Shown here: piece after piece, positions 35,583 to 48,400 of the stretch | Layout: every line of letters begins with the position of its first letter | How positions within the stretch are numbered: the stretch's first letter is position 1 | Source: Mimachlamys varia | Lineage: Eukaryota > Mollusca > Bivalvia > Pectinida > Pectinidae | Length of the DNA stretch: 64,000 bases | Assembly: GCA_947623455.1 (NCBI GenBank) | Contig: OX392532.1 | Span: 23,596,792-23,660,791 of the forward strand | Reading direction: 5' to 3' | Notes under the pieces: generated by a model | Databases searched by the model: none | What the model saw: only the letters and a program-made list of their open reading frames with translations | Told to the model about the DNA's origin: nothing | Program-made: the position numbers and the translations under genes

Positions 35583-36761
35583 AGCAGCTAAATTCAAAAC
35601 ACAATTTAACTATCGGCCTATTTCGCTTCTACCGGCTATGTATAAACTTTATGAAAGTATTCTCCATAAACGACTTCTATCATGGCTCGCGATAAACTCT
35701 CCATCATTCCCTAATGAGCAGCAACAAGGCTTTCAGCGTCTGGTTGGATGCCAAACAGTATCTTTTATTCTACAGAAACGCTAAATGCGAACATCGAAAG
35801 CCATAGCAAGGTCTATGCCGCTTTCCTAGACATAAAGAAAGCCTTTGACACAGTGTGGCATATAGGACTCATACAGAAACTGGAAATGAAAGGGATTAAA
35901 GGAAATATACTTACCATTATTTAGAATACCTACACAGGACTAAGATTATATTCTTATCTTTATGCGGATAATCTATGCCAAAAAAGGTTTTATACCCGAC
36001 GTCTGTGAGATATTGCAAAAATATCATCTGATGAACTTACTGACACATTATGTGACTACAAAAACGGATTTCCTCTCCAAACGGACTTGGAAACTGTGCA
36101 TAAACCACGCCATCAGGAGTGTAGAAACAAGACTGTGGCGTGAAAGAATGAGAAACGACGGTGAATTCGACCGATTCAGACGTCTGCATACTCAAATACA
36201 TCCGCATAGTATAAAGACTCTTCCTTATACTACAGCAGACTTGGCATGTGTTCGATTTGTGTCGAAATTGATTACCTACGCCCCGCAAAACGAGCAACAA
36301 AACTGTAAAAAATGTGGGAAAACCCGAACTGAACTGAACATTTCGTCACCCAATGTGACGTCACACATTCAACAAGAGACACGTTTACGAGAGATGTTTT
36401 GAATGTGTGTGACAAGGAAACATTTCTGTATATTGACAAATTGTCAGACGAAAGATTGTTACAAATCTTATTTGGACGTAAAGAACCGGAAATAGAGGAT
36501 GACGAACCGTTCCTAATGATGGCAGCTCGGTTCCCGAGAACTGTATCGCATACTTACCTAGCAGCTGACGACACGGTATAAAACGCATATCCTGACGCGG
36601 CCGCGTACGCGCTGAATACCTACAACCAAAGACTATGCTAGATATGTATAATTTTTCTTTGGAATTTCTTTCTTTTTTTGAATTTTTTCGAAATTTTTTG
36701 TATCACTTAAAAGAGGAATTAAAGAATGATGATGAGCAGCTAAATTCAAAACACAATTTAA
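35583..36761 (+). mobile_element. 5'-truncated LINE with 27 bp target-site duplication
   Basis: A 27 bp direct repeat (starting AGCAGCTAAATTCAAAAC) lies at 35583-35609 and 36735-36761. Between them is a non-LTR retrotransposon 3' part: YRPISLLPAMYKLYESIL (from 35610), NEQQQGFQ, AAFLDIKKAFDTVWH with the first catalytic Asp (about 35820-35865), then a jump to a C-terminal zinc-finger-like CKKCG...H...C region at 36300-36360. The tail ends AAAGAATGATGATG. The central RT, including the YADD region, is mostly missing and the frames are broken, so it is dead. The class (R1-, CR1- or Jockey-like) is unresolved. Confidence 0.82.
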
Positions 36762-37663
36762 TGATATATGCAAACTATTTACAGATTACCAAATTACTCT
36801 ATTAAACAAAGGGATGTACAAGCCTCAGCTTATCTGTATGAAGAGATGTCCTTTTAGGTTTCCTTCCAATCCGTAATTCCAGAATTAGGAATGTTCATCA
36901 CAGTTCACGGTTCACAGGCAATATTACAGTTCTAGGCAATTAATATCCAACAGGTCATTTAATACTTAAACCTTTACCAGTTCTACCCCTGTCACTTTCT
37001 ATCAGGGTATTTATATCAAATATCATAAAAACCAGTATAATCCAGAATCTGGAAAATACTTGATAAATCCAAATCTCACAAATTGTTATGTAAACAACGT
37101 TAACGCAGTCAATAATACTGGAACAGTCCACATGATTCTATTAGAGTTGCCTCCCTTAGGCCACACTATCATAATGTATTATGTAACACATAACAATCCT
37201 TCAGCTCTGAACCCAACTTTAAACATATGGAGATTGAACTTTTGTATATAATTACTTAATATTTCTGTAAAAGTATGCATTGAAAAAGGGGGAAAAGGCA
37301 TGGAAAAGTCCTTGAATTGTGTCTAAAAAAGGTTTGCATGAATTATGTATTACTATCATCCATGAAATAGGGTACACGTGTAGTTGTTTACTTTTTGTGT
37401 TTTTAACTACGGTTTGGAGACCTTTTCAGGGTAAATACTGTTCAGAAATCGTCCTAAGCACACTAACGGCATCCCGCACGAGCCTTTTCTACCCTGCACC
37501 TCTGTCCAGCTCCTATATAGTCTGTCACCTTACCCGCCAATTCTTGCACTCTTACTCTGTCCTCTCAAGAGACAGGACGTTAAAAAACCCTCATTTATCA
37601 CAAGAAAAAGATTATATCAAAGAATGGGAAAACCCAAATCCAGTCTTGTTCATATGTCCAAAC
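36762..37663. other. Non-genic, nothing certain
   Basis: No family recognised. A frame without an in-frame ATG near its start is open over about 37319-37732 and ends at a strong splice donor. It may include the candidate exon listed next. Confidence 0.3.
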
Positions 37664-37728
37664 ATGGGAAACCAAAACGTGTATCATCAGTACACCGGTT
37701 ATAGCTACCTCCGAAGCGAAAGCGTAAG
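37664..37728 (+). CDS. Candidate first coding exon of the SLC6 gene
   Basis: An ATG in a good context (AAACATGG) starts 21 codons (MGNQNVYHQYTGYSYLRSES and one more) that end at a near-perfect donor AAG|GTAAGA, phase 2. An acceptor AG at 42440-42441 would join it in frame to SHLKK just before the ATG at 42455. The SLC6 protein would then have the more usual 30-40 residue N-terminus. The evidence is compatible phase and donor strength only; the intron would be 4.7 kb and the acceptor tract is weak. Confidence 0.3.
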
Positions 37729-37789
37729 GTAAGAAATCCTTGATTATACTCGTTTTTCATAGAAATAGAAATATTACGTTTGTATCATA

Positions 37790-38480
37790 ATTTAAAATTG
37801 ATTTTTAATTTAGTAATCGATACAGTATGCCAAAAAATGAATTAAACTGCATCATACAGCTGTTTCGTCCTTCTGGGACTCGTCAGAGATGCAAGGGGCA
37901 AAATATGGGAATCCAAAATTAAACTAGTTCTGAATAATGTCACATCGTGTACTATGAAAATGTGTATATTAAGTACCGTGCAACAACTCAAATGAGATAA
38001 ATATGGCTATGGAGGCTCCAGCAAACCTCGAGGGCTCAAACATCCACCGGTAGAGTTTGCCATCAAATATCATGAAAGACGATATATTAAATGAATCTCT
38101 AAATCGACTCAGTTTCAGATGTTTATACACATGACCTTTGTGTGAAATTTTTTATCAACATACTTCAAAAAGTTCTCAGGTGGGTGTCGGACAAGGACCA
38201 ATCTTACATTGATTTAATGAAATTTTCGAAATTGTTTTGCTATGGTCTTACCTCTGTAAGATGACGTGACCACACTTCAACTTATTGGAAGATGACATAA
38301 TACAAACATATGTTGCACCATTTAAATTTAGTAATAGATACAGTATGCCGAAAAAATAAATTAAAGTGCATCATACAGCTGTTTCGTCCTCCTAGGACTC
38401 TTCATTGATGCTAGGGGTCTTAACTAATGTAGGCCCTGCAGGTAGGGCGTAGGAATTGTACCTGATGCCCCCATTGCATG
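37790..38480 (-). repeat. Dispersed repeat, two minus-strand copies
   Basis: Two copies share AATTTAGTAAT(C/A)GATACAGTATGCC and CATACAGCTGTTTCGTCC, at 37800-38060 and 38325-38480. Relatives lie on the plus strand near 41560-41900, 44590-44840, 51020-51540 and 54390-54790, and on the minus strand near 58850-58930. It is an unclassified interspersed repeat without coding signals. Confidence 0.65.
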
Positions 38481-38639
38481 GTCGTAGAAGGCAATTAAAC
38501 TTTAATATTAACCTTTCTATACAACTTTCTCCTTCCCAATGTCGCCCTTGACACAACCTCACTTTTGGCTTTTAGTTGAACGTTCGCCCCTTTGAGGAAG
38601 GCTATGGGTTCAGGCCCATAGGCCGAGACATACCAGAGT

Positions 38640-38885
38640 GTCAAACGACTAGTTCGCCCGTTGTCAGTATAATGTGACTGGCTGGGGTGTTCTGATGGAG
38701 GCCTTCGGCAGTATACTTCAGTGTGGCAGCACTTTTTCAAATCGGCAAAAGATCCGGACTATCGCAAGAAGGCTTACGCGGACATGCCGCGGCCTACCAA
38801 ATACACACGCTCTCAACACATACACTCACATCGCATACACCGGGAGGCCGTCCTTAAATGATCCTGGCTGTTAATAGGACATACA
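38640..38885 (+). repeat. SINE-like dispersed repeat
   Basis: Contains GAGGCCTTCGGCAGTATAC, TCGCAAGAAGGCTTACGCGG, CCGTCCTTAAATGA and GGCTGTTAATAGGAC. Related copies: minus strand 46880-47100; plus strand about 56895-56990; and a short piece at 57975-58020. The shared end GGCTGTTAATAGGACG suggests a short retroposon. Confidence 0.6.
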
Positions 38886-39200
38886 AACAATCAACCAAAC
38901 AAGCAGTTCGATGTGATATGATTACTTAAAGCTTCAAACTTGTTTTAAAATCCGAAATTACAAAACATGTATGTACTATACTTTAATAAATAATAATAAG
39001 TATCGTTCATCTATATTTAATTTTGTCTATTCCAAATTAATGCCCAGTTTACGATGATGTTCATATTGACTTGTAGTTTATTATCTCCTGTTGTAATATT
39101 TGCATACAGTTTGGCGTCATCGACGAAGAGTTTAGATGTACAGTCCATCCCTGTGACACTTATATAATTAACATGAGTATATGGAGTTATTTAAATAAGA
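38886..39200. other. Non-genic, nothing recognised
   Basis: AT-rich sequence without recognisable genes or repeats. Confidence 0.35.
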
Positions 39201-39620
39201 AAGTTTTAATGGTCATGCTTATCAAGTTAATATCATTTAAACGACACCTTTTGAAATTTCCAAAAGGCATACAGACATGATATACGGCTGATAGCTTCAT
39301 TGAAAAGGGCCTGACAAGGCTTGCGAAAATAAACTTTGACCTACTTTCAAAGTCACAGGGTCAAATATGTTAAAATCTTTAAACGACTTCTCCTGAAATT
39401 CCTAAAGTATTCAAGACATTAAGCTAGTAGCTCTTTTGATAACAGCGGAACAAAACTTGAAAAAATGACTTTGACCTATTTCAAGGTCACAAGTGTCAAA
39501 TTTTCAAAAAGTTTCAAATAACGGATATTTTTCGAAGAAGACAAGCCTTAGCATATCTTCAGCGCACAGGGGCCTAAACCGTTAAGATCAGAAAAGCTAA
39601 ATCACAGATTTTAGACTACT
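39200..39620 (+). repeat. Degenerate tandem repeat of about 140-150 bp
   Basis: Two to three units share AAACGAC-TTTTGAAATT, AAAGTATTCAAGACAT-like and TGACCTA-TTCAA-GTCACA. The copies are well diverged. Confidence 0.5.
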
Positions 39621-40403
39621 TTAAGGTTACAAACGTGAGCTTAGCACCATATGAGCGCTGGAGATCAATGGCACCCCTTGTATTTACGTCATATTAAGTA
39701 AGTCATTGCTTTGGTAATCATACACGAGTACTGCATATATGAGTTGTGGCTTGCACGTTCGTGCCTTACAGGCAAATTGCATGCCATAAACAATAAAGAC
39801 AGTATGTTGCACATATTATTAAGTGTCTAGATTCAGTAAAATACCGTGTAACCGAATAAATTTCAAATTGAAAATAATTTATTCTACGTAATGGGTCACT
39901 CAATTAAGGATATCTTTTTTTGCAGTCCTTTGTGCAACATCACACATTGGTATAATATATACACACACGTAACGCACACTTAGCTTGGTTTTATCCTCCA
40001 GGAAGCCATATAGCGCACAGTCAGGTTGATACAATTAAAAGGTAAGCATGACGTATAAAGGTGCATTCTGTATAATTGATTGATTGCGTTGCAACACTAA
40101 CAAGTGAAAGAAGGTCGAAACATTTGTATTGTGTGGTTTATTTCAGTATTTGTTTCGACTCAATCTTATTATAAAATAAATGCTAAATGCCATTGCTGGG
40201 TGCTAGTACATTCTATGTATAATATGTAAAGTATCAGAGTTTTATGAAGACACATGTCAATCCACAACACAATGTAATGTGGCTTATTGTCAAAACTATT
40301 ATTTGTTTTTTTATTATTTGCGTTATTATCTATCATATAACAGTACACAAAGATACCACAACCTTCAAAATACAAACGCAATCAACGTATGCACTCGCAT
40401 CCC
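39621..40403. other. Non-genic, nothing recognised
   Basis: No gene or repeat family recognised in this stretch. Confidence 0.35.
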
Positions 40404-40505
40404 CAAAGTCGTGAAACTGTAACGTGCAGGCGGTCACCCATCCAACTTCTGACCACGCTCACCGTTGCTTAACTAGCGTGAACGGGTCCCCGGGTTATAC
40501 CGGTG
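40404..40505 (-). repeat. 5S rRNA-derived fragment (pseudogene or 5S-type SINE head)
   Basis: On the minus strand AGTTAAGCAACGGTGAGCG and GTTGGATGGGTGACCGCCTG closely match the central and 3' part of metazoan 5S rRNA, including its internal promoter region. The 5' third and the 3' end are not recognisable. It is therefore a 5S-derived SINE or 5S pseudogene and not a functional rRNA gene. Confidence 0.7.
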
Positions 40506-40520
40506 GGACTCGGTGGACTC

Positions 40521-40772
40521 GGTGGTAATTCATTATGCTCTAGTAAGTGGTAATTCATTATGCTCTAGTAAGTGGTAATTCATTATGCTCTAGTAAGTGG
40601 TAATTCATTATGCTCTAGTAAGTGGTAATTCATTATGCTCTAGTAAGTGGTAAAACATTATGCTGTAGTAAGTGGTAATTCATTATGCTCTAGTAAGTGG
40701 TAATTCATTATGCTCTAGTAAGTGGTGATTCATTATGCTCTAGTAAGTGGTGATTCATTATGCTATAGTAAG
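40521..40772 (+). repeat. 25 bp tandem repeat, about 10 units
   Basis: The unit GGTAATTCATTATGCTCTAG plus TAAGT is repeated almost perfectly (variants GGTGATT and GGTAAAACATTATGCTG). It lies directly beside the 5S-like fragment, at its upstream side in minus-strand terms. Confidence 0.93.
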
Positions 40773-42454
40773 CAAACTCGTCGACTTTTACATTCCTCCG
40801 AGTCACATGCAAAAATACTGGGGTCATGGCTGGACGATGGACAGCATTGTACTTAGAATCTGGGTCAAATGTTGGTGAAATACTCCTCAGTATTCAGAAC
40901 AAGGTGATACATTTAAAAGTTTGAGATGACACGGCTTGTTAAACTGATATGGTTGGGAGAATACCAACTGAAGCTGATACGGCTCAATAACCAAGGGACG
41001 AGCTCTGTATATGTAATAACCTCTACGACATATGGTGTACTGCGTTTACTTATACTACACTCGTATTAGCAAAATATGACACGGGTGACTGTACTAAAGG
41101 ATTGACGAAGCGTTGCATTTGTCCCGATTATATTTTGAACTGATTTAGCATTTTTGTGTCATATGGTCTGCGTTGGTGATAAAGTACATTTTTTAACGGT
41201 GGTTTCGTTGGATTGTTTTCGAGTTGTTCGTGTATGATATTTTATGTTAAGTTCAAGGTAAGTAGTGTTGCTGTTTTTATTTTCGCGTTGACTTAAATAT
41301 AACATATATTTTGTTTGCTCGTAGTAGTAGTAGTAGTTAAACTTGTAGGAACACAAAACGGTTGCATATACAGTAGCCAAATATCAATCGGAAATCATTA
41401 TGTGTCATTTTCAATACATTTGTAATTGCAGTTGAATTGTTAATATTTATTTGGGATAATACTATATATGGAAAGTCAATATATAAGTAAACATATAAAA
41501 AACGCACCGACCGATAGGGGTTCATTTCCCCTGGTGTTCACCTGTTTGTTCCTGTCAATGTTAACAGGTCACCAGGTTGGTTCAAATGTCATGTGGTTTA
41601 ATCTCCAACACTTGCTGGAGACTCCATAGTCACAGTTATCTTATTTGAGTAGTGGCACGGCACATACTATACACATTTTCGTAGTACATGGTTTGAAAAT
41701 GTACATAACTAGTTTAATCTTACTTCTAAATTCATAAATTAAAGGGGTTTTACGCACCTGACCCTTCTGCTTCTACATTAGTTTAGACATTTTGGATTTC
41801 CACCTTTCTGTTCCTACATTGTAGCATCATTGAGGAGTTTTCATTTTTTCGGCATACTTTATCTATTAATGAAATTTAAATGTGCAGGGGTTACTACTGT
41901 CTATTAAGTTAAATTTGGGTATGGTGTTTTATGTATTTTAAAGTTTATCAAAAAAGAAGAAAATAAAGTTTTAGCAAGATAACGTTATCAGATGACGGCG
42001 ACCCATGCAAAAGTTAACGTCGGCACTGGCATATATTGTTGAAATATATTCATAACATAAACAGCGTTTGGTTTTGCCGCAGTGTGTAGCAATTTTCGTA
42101 TGTGATGAATTCGGTGATTGTAAAAAAATCTTTGTTCATTGTAGTTAAAGTATTCAATTTCATATCCACTCACTAAATTTCGTACTCTAAGCATATCTTT
42201 TTAAAGGCCAGTGTCTTATCACATCATTGAGATTAAATGTTTTGAAAATATTTTAAAACATTTTAAGAACAAATACCCATAATCTTCTATTGTACATACA
42301 ATGAAATTGGGATTATCACTTATTTTCTATTGATATAATTAAGTTTTGTTTGAGAATTTTGTCCTGAGGGGTATTTAACAAACAGTACATATTTTTAAAC
42401 AGTTTTGTTTGTTTTTAAGCTGTTAGATTTGGATATTATAGCCATTTAAAAAAA
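40773..42454. other. Upstream region of the SLC6 gene
   Basis: No gene recognised. A copy of the dispersed repeat listed at 37790-38480 occupies about 41560-41900 (ATTTTTTCGGCATACTTTATC). The promoter and any 5' UTR exons of SLC6 may lie here, but none could be assigned. Confidence 0.35.
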
Positions 42455-45400
42455 ATGGCGGATACCACCGCAGTCGATGTGAAATGGACTTCTCGAGTCG
42501 AGTTTATTGTGGCGCTACTTGGATATTCCATTGGTTTGCCGGAATTCTGGAGGGTCCCTTACCTCACCTACCGGAACGGTGGAGGTAGTTATCGTATAAT
42601 ACAATAATATTAGCTTTCAATTTATTGATCTTATTAGTTTTAAATCTAACATTTCTTTTTCAATTTTGTCTTAAGAATAATGCCCTTCATCTACTTTTAT
42701 TAAGTGAACGCTTTGGTTATTCTCTGTTTTTTTTTTTAAATTGAAAAAGGAAATATTAACATGAAGACCCTTGTAAAAGAACAAGATAATAAGACCAGGT
42801 GAAGAGTACGCGTCTTCTGCTTCATCGACGATAACCGCCATGTAAATCTTGTGCATATCCAAGTAAACATCAATTCCTCAAAGTGAGGACCGAGCCTTTC
42901 TCAGTCACAAGTAAGCACACTAATAAGCACATTCAACATCTATCTTCATATCACACAAAGATATGGCCAAAACGGGCGAAGTCGACCATATTCCTGTTAG
43001 CAAGGACTTTTCTAGATCCAAGCACTGGATATTATCCATAATTGGTCGGAAACAATCCTAGGAATTTGGATTCGAAATTGTACAAATGGAGGTGAAGCCA
43101 AAATAGGTTATATAGCTTTATTTGTTTTAAGCAACTTCTTCTCTGAAACCAAGTAATGTATACAAACTATATGTCACTGTAGTACTCCTAGGTGGTATGT
43201 ATAATTTGTAAATGGTAAGTCTGACCCCCCTCCCGCAAGGAGAATGGGGGGATGGGCCAAACTATTTAACTATCGGCTATACATCGATTAGAAACAGATA
43301 TCAGCAGCATTAGGTTGCAAGCATAACTGAGTACTGGGGATTCAAAATGGTACAAATGGTAGGTCTTACACCCAGGGTCTGAGTCACAATTTGGCAAATA
43401 TATTTGTTAGAAGCATCCCCAGGTCGTGGGAATGAAGGATTGTTCAAATTAGAAGGTTGATTACACCCAACCTACCCCTCCCCGGCTGAGGAATGTGGCA
43501 AAATTTAGAATTTATCGGGATCCACAATTGCTGGGCATAAATATACATACACTATCATGATGTAACAATTGATCATGGCGTCTACCTTACCCATACATAC
43601 TTAACCTTGGGTCATAACTTTGAAACGCTTGACAACACTTACCCAACAATTCTATAAAATTGCTAGACATAAAGAGACAAGCACAATCATGATATCATAA
43701 TTGAAGCCGGCGTCTACCCCATCCTTGCATACTTAACCACGGGCCATAACTGCAAAATGATTGTGACCACCAACTTCCAACACAATCAAGATATTATAAT
43801 TAATGCACGGGGCTGCCCCACTCTTGCATACTTAATCACTGGGTCATAACTTTGAAACGTTTGAGATCCCCTCATTAAAACCATTTATTGAATATCTTGA
43901 CATGAAAAGAGGAACATAATCATGATAATGATTATTATAATCCCCCCCCCCAAAAAAAAAAAAGTTTTTGAAATTCAGGATTAAAAAATTGAAGTTCTGG
44001 ATTTTCTGACCACTTATTATTCATCAGCATCTAAGGGTCCAATATCTGTCCCTTGTTTCACAATTTAAAAAAATATTATTCACAGCAATCGTTTTTGTTA
44101 TAAATTGTCTAATTAAACAGTTTAGTTATATAATTTTATTTCCAATTCTAGGACCTTTTATTATTGCCTACATTCTACTGATGCTGGTGTGTGGTCTCCC
44201 GCTTTACTTCCTAGAGCTAGCGCTGTCTCAATATTCTGGTAAAGGACCGTGGAGGTTCTGGGACATATGTCCGCTACTGAGGGGTAAGTTTCATTCTACT
44301 CTTAGTATCTATGTAGTTAAGAACATTTTGTCTGACAATACAATTTTTGTGTGTTTTTGGATATTTTCGAATTGAAAAGAAACATTTAATAGCCAAGATT
44401 ATTGATGGTTTAACATCGTATATATATATGATTCAACTATTTAACTAACCACTGAAATTGCTGTAAGCATTACAACACCTTAAGAATGGTCACAACCCTT
44501 GCATAGAAACGATATATCTCTAACTATAGGACAAAACGTCGCGTTGGTGACGTTATTGCTTTCTTTTTACTTTTTTAATTTGACATCAGATGATTCGATA
44601 TCATTAATCTCATTTGAGTAGTGGAACAGTGTACAATATACACATTTTCGTAGAACACCATTTGAAATTATACAGAACTAGTTTAATCTTACTTCTAAAT
44701 TAATAAATCTTTTGGCCCCTACCATTACTAACGGGTCATAGAAGGACGAAACAGCTGTATAATGCAGTTTAATTCATGTTTGTGGCATATTGTATCTATT
44801 ACTAAATTTAAAAAGTACAGCATATGTGTGTTACGTAATTTTACAAACTAATTGTATGATAGAATACTATTAAAAAAAAGAAGATCTACAAACCCGAGTT
44901 CTTTGAATTACAACCCTGTCAGAAAGAGAGGCACTGGACAAGATTGCTCTTGCCCGTCTCCGGATGAGATATTCTTATATTATACATGATTTTTTATTAA
45001 ATGTTCAGACCAGTCTCAATGCATGGCGTGTCAAGAACAATTTGTTACTAAAGTAGGCCCACCTTCAGTCGATTCGAGATACTTTCTATAATTATGTTAC
45101 ATGTCTTAAATATTTCTTCGAAAACATTACTGTCACATCATTGAAGGCCATCTACATGTAAAAAGTGTCAATCTTTTCACTAAAAAGAAAGTCACCATTA
45201 CACCTAACTGTTCCAATCAGCATTGTCTTTTAACGGAGTTTGATGTTTCTTGTCAACCATTTTTTGGCTCTAATAGTCCATCTTCTGTTGAAGGGCCTTT
45301 AAATATTTAATAATGATTATTATAATAATTTACTGCAGCGATTGGCATTCAACACAGATGGAAGTACGTGTTGTTATTATAATTCCTTCATTGACAGGAA

Positions 45401-48400
45401 TGGGCATTGCTATAGCAATCATCAATGGCATAAGTGCCGTTAATACGGCCATACTGGAAGCTTGGTCATTTGAGTACTTTGTGAACTCGTTTAAGGCAGT
45501 GCTGCCGTGGACGAACTGTGACAATGACTGGAACACCCCGGCGTGCTATAGGGAGGATTCATTCATAGGAACTGGGAACACGTCTTCGTACGACACTGTT
45601 AACTACAATATGACGGCATGTATATTGTTTAATTGACCAATATAAAAAACAAAATCATCCTTTTCCATGATTATGGCCGAAAGTAATACTTTCATTAGTT
45701 TCACTAGTTACTATAATTGTTTTATTTTATTCAACGTCCTATCAGCAGCTAGTCAAATTTAAGAACGGTCCGGTATATTAATTTTAGGAGACTTGCATTT
45801 CTTTCGTTTATTCCTAATGTATTCATTGTCATTGAAGTGTGTTAGAATTGTGTACCTGCTGTCCCCATTGCAAGATCGTTAGAAGCGTTTAAATTTTGGA
45901 TCTTATTTTTCCTTTCTTCAGAATTTAACTTTCTTGACGACAGTACCTACAAAGAACAGCACCATATACCACCCCGTTGATTCTGTTGACGAGTTTTGGC
46001 TGTAAGTGTATTCATCATTTCATTAACCTTTTGTTACTATTTTGCCTCTAGTTTGATCGATTTAGGGTTATGGCTTTGTTAAGCTGTATGATAAACGTGA
46101 CGATTTCGATTGTCCGATCGTAAACTTTCCCTTTTACACCATTTTTCTCCATATTCTGGTGTTTACATGTTGCAGTTGATTCGTTATTCTAGGCTTGTTT
46201 TGAATATCGAGATTTTCGTGTTATATGTCAACTGCTGTCGAACAAACTTACGGCACAGGGATTCGGTGATGAAGAAAATGGACGTTTTTCACTTTGCTTA
46301 TTAATGTGCTTAATTACTTGTTGTGATGCCAATGATAACTCTGTTCTCATTTTGAGGATTAATGCTTACTTGGATATGACCAAGATTGACATGGCGGGTG
46401 TTGTCGATGATGCAGAAGACGCTTACTCTTCCGGAACATCTGGTCTTATTCTCTTGTGCTTTTACGAGAAACTCCATGTACATCTTTCCTTTGTTCCTAT
46501 TTTGCCTCTAGTTTAATCGATTTGGAGTTCGGATTATGGTTTTGTCGACGCTTTGGAATTCTCTGATTTTTGTTGTTGTTGACGCTTTGGTATTCTCTGA
46601 ATTTTCAGACGAATAGCTAGCGCAGCAAGATTTACATTATATATCTATGTTTTTTAATACAAACTGTAATTTTACATTTTGTTTAGGTATAATCAAAAGA
46701 TATCTCTAGCTTCATGTTCTAAATATCGTTCCCGGAGAGAAATAATATTTACCCTAAAAATCTTAAAAATGCATTGCTATTTATTCGAAAACAAAGCAAG
46801 CACTAAGTTTCATCCAGCCATGGCCCTTTTTAAAAAATAATATCTTCTGCCCACCTTTTTTGGTGGTGCACGTTTTCAATTTTGGTTTGGTTTGATCCTA
46901 TTAACAGCTGAGGTCATTTAAGGACGGTTTCTCGTTGTATGCTATGGGAGTATGTTCGGTCTGCGTGTATTTTGGAGTCTGTGATATTTCGTGTAAGCCC
47001 TCTTGCGAAAGTTTAGATCTTTTGCAAAATATCAAGTGCCACCACTTTGTATACTGCCGAAGGCCCCCATCCGGTCCCCTTATAATGACAACGGGTGAAT
47101 AAATCATTCCACTACTATGTTGCTGTACGCAAACAGGAATTAGTATTTTTCTACCAAGGGAGAGAACCCAAAGTCTTCAATACGGGGGGAATCCCAAATA
47201 CACACGCATTCAAACAGAACCAAATTCGTGAACCATGGTCCATCAATTCTGAAACAATTCTTGCCGCCGCTATTTCATGAGAAGTGATGGATCATTCTGA
47301 AATTTCATACTGTTTCCCCATGGTTCCAAGCTGCGTACTGTCTAAATTTCCAATTGATTTTAGAATTCATATGGCTGACTGACAGCCATCTTGGACTTTT
47401 ACAGTAATAGTTTGTTACCGCCATTTCTTGACAAGTACTAGATGGATATTTCTCAAATTACATATAAAGGTTCCCTTTGCTTCGCTAGTGTGCATTGTCA
47501 CATTTTCGGATTGGTCACAAAATTGTTTATCAATATATTTTACGTATTAGAAAAAATACTGTGCCCTTTTGATTTTGGAACTGATCAGAAAAAAATGACT
47601 GACGTGCCTTCTTGGATAGGGAAGTTTAAACCTAATATTCCTTTTTTAGAGAAATGCGCAATACTCATGGTTCATGTAATAAAGAGCAACTAAAATGAAA
47701 GAAGAGAAATTATTTAAGAACTTAAGAAAGTTTACGTGAACATCAAAAGCAAACGAACACGCAGAAACCACTTTCGACCATTGGAAATATATCTCATTTG
47801 ATGTTGAAAGACATTTTTATACAAGTCGAAGTCGATACTGGTTTAATTTGCCTTATATAGACATTTGTATGGCATTATATTCAAAATAAATCTTATTTAC
47901 AAATAGAAATTAAATTGCATCATGTTTTTTTCTCTTTTTCTTTTGGAGTATCATAGTCTGTAATTGGTTTTATTTTCTAAGGTAATTTACAGATATGTTT
48001 CCCTTTCCCATTCTATATATAAATTATATCAAATATAAATTATATGTACATTATTTCCCTGATTTATTTAATTAGATATCGGATTCTAAGAATATCGGAT
48101 GGGATTGACTACCTTGGAACGATCAGTTTAGTATTTGTGGCTTACTTGTTCGTGATGAGGCTGTTAGCAGCCATCAGTATTGTGAAAAGCGTCGAAAGTA
48201 TGGGCAAGGTAACTCAAGTCATTGCGCTTTTCCAATATTTTTCTCCTTTTTAAAAAAATAACCTTTTGGTATATCTGCCATACTTCATGCTCGTGAAAGT
48301 TTATGACGTTAATTAAAACAAAAGTGATCGCTAGGCTTTCATTTCAACAAACTACAAAGATCAGCACGATTAACATTTTCTTGTAGCACATTGGGTGATG

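Noticed and set aside
37319..37732. 137-codon frame downstream of the dead LINE
   Set aside because: It lacks an ATG near its start and any family resemblance as a whole. Only its last 65 bases, with the strong donor, are kept as a low-confidence exon.
40404..40505. Functional 5S rRNA gene
   Set aside because: Only the central and 3' part of 5S rRNA is recognisable; the 5' third is missing.
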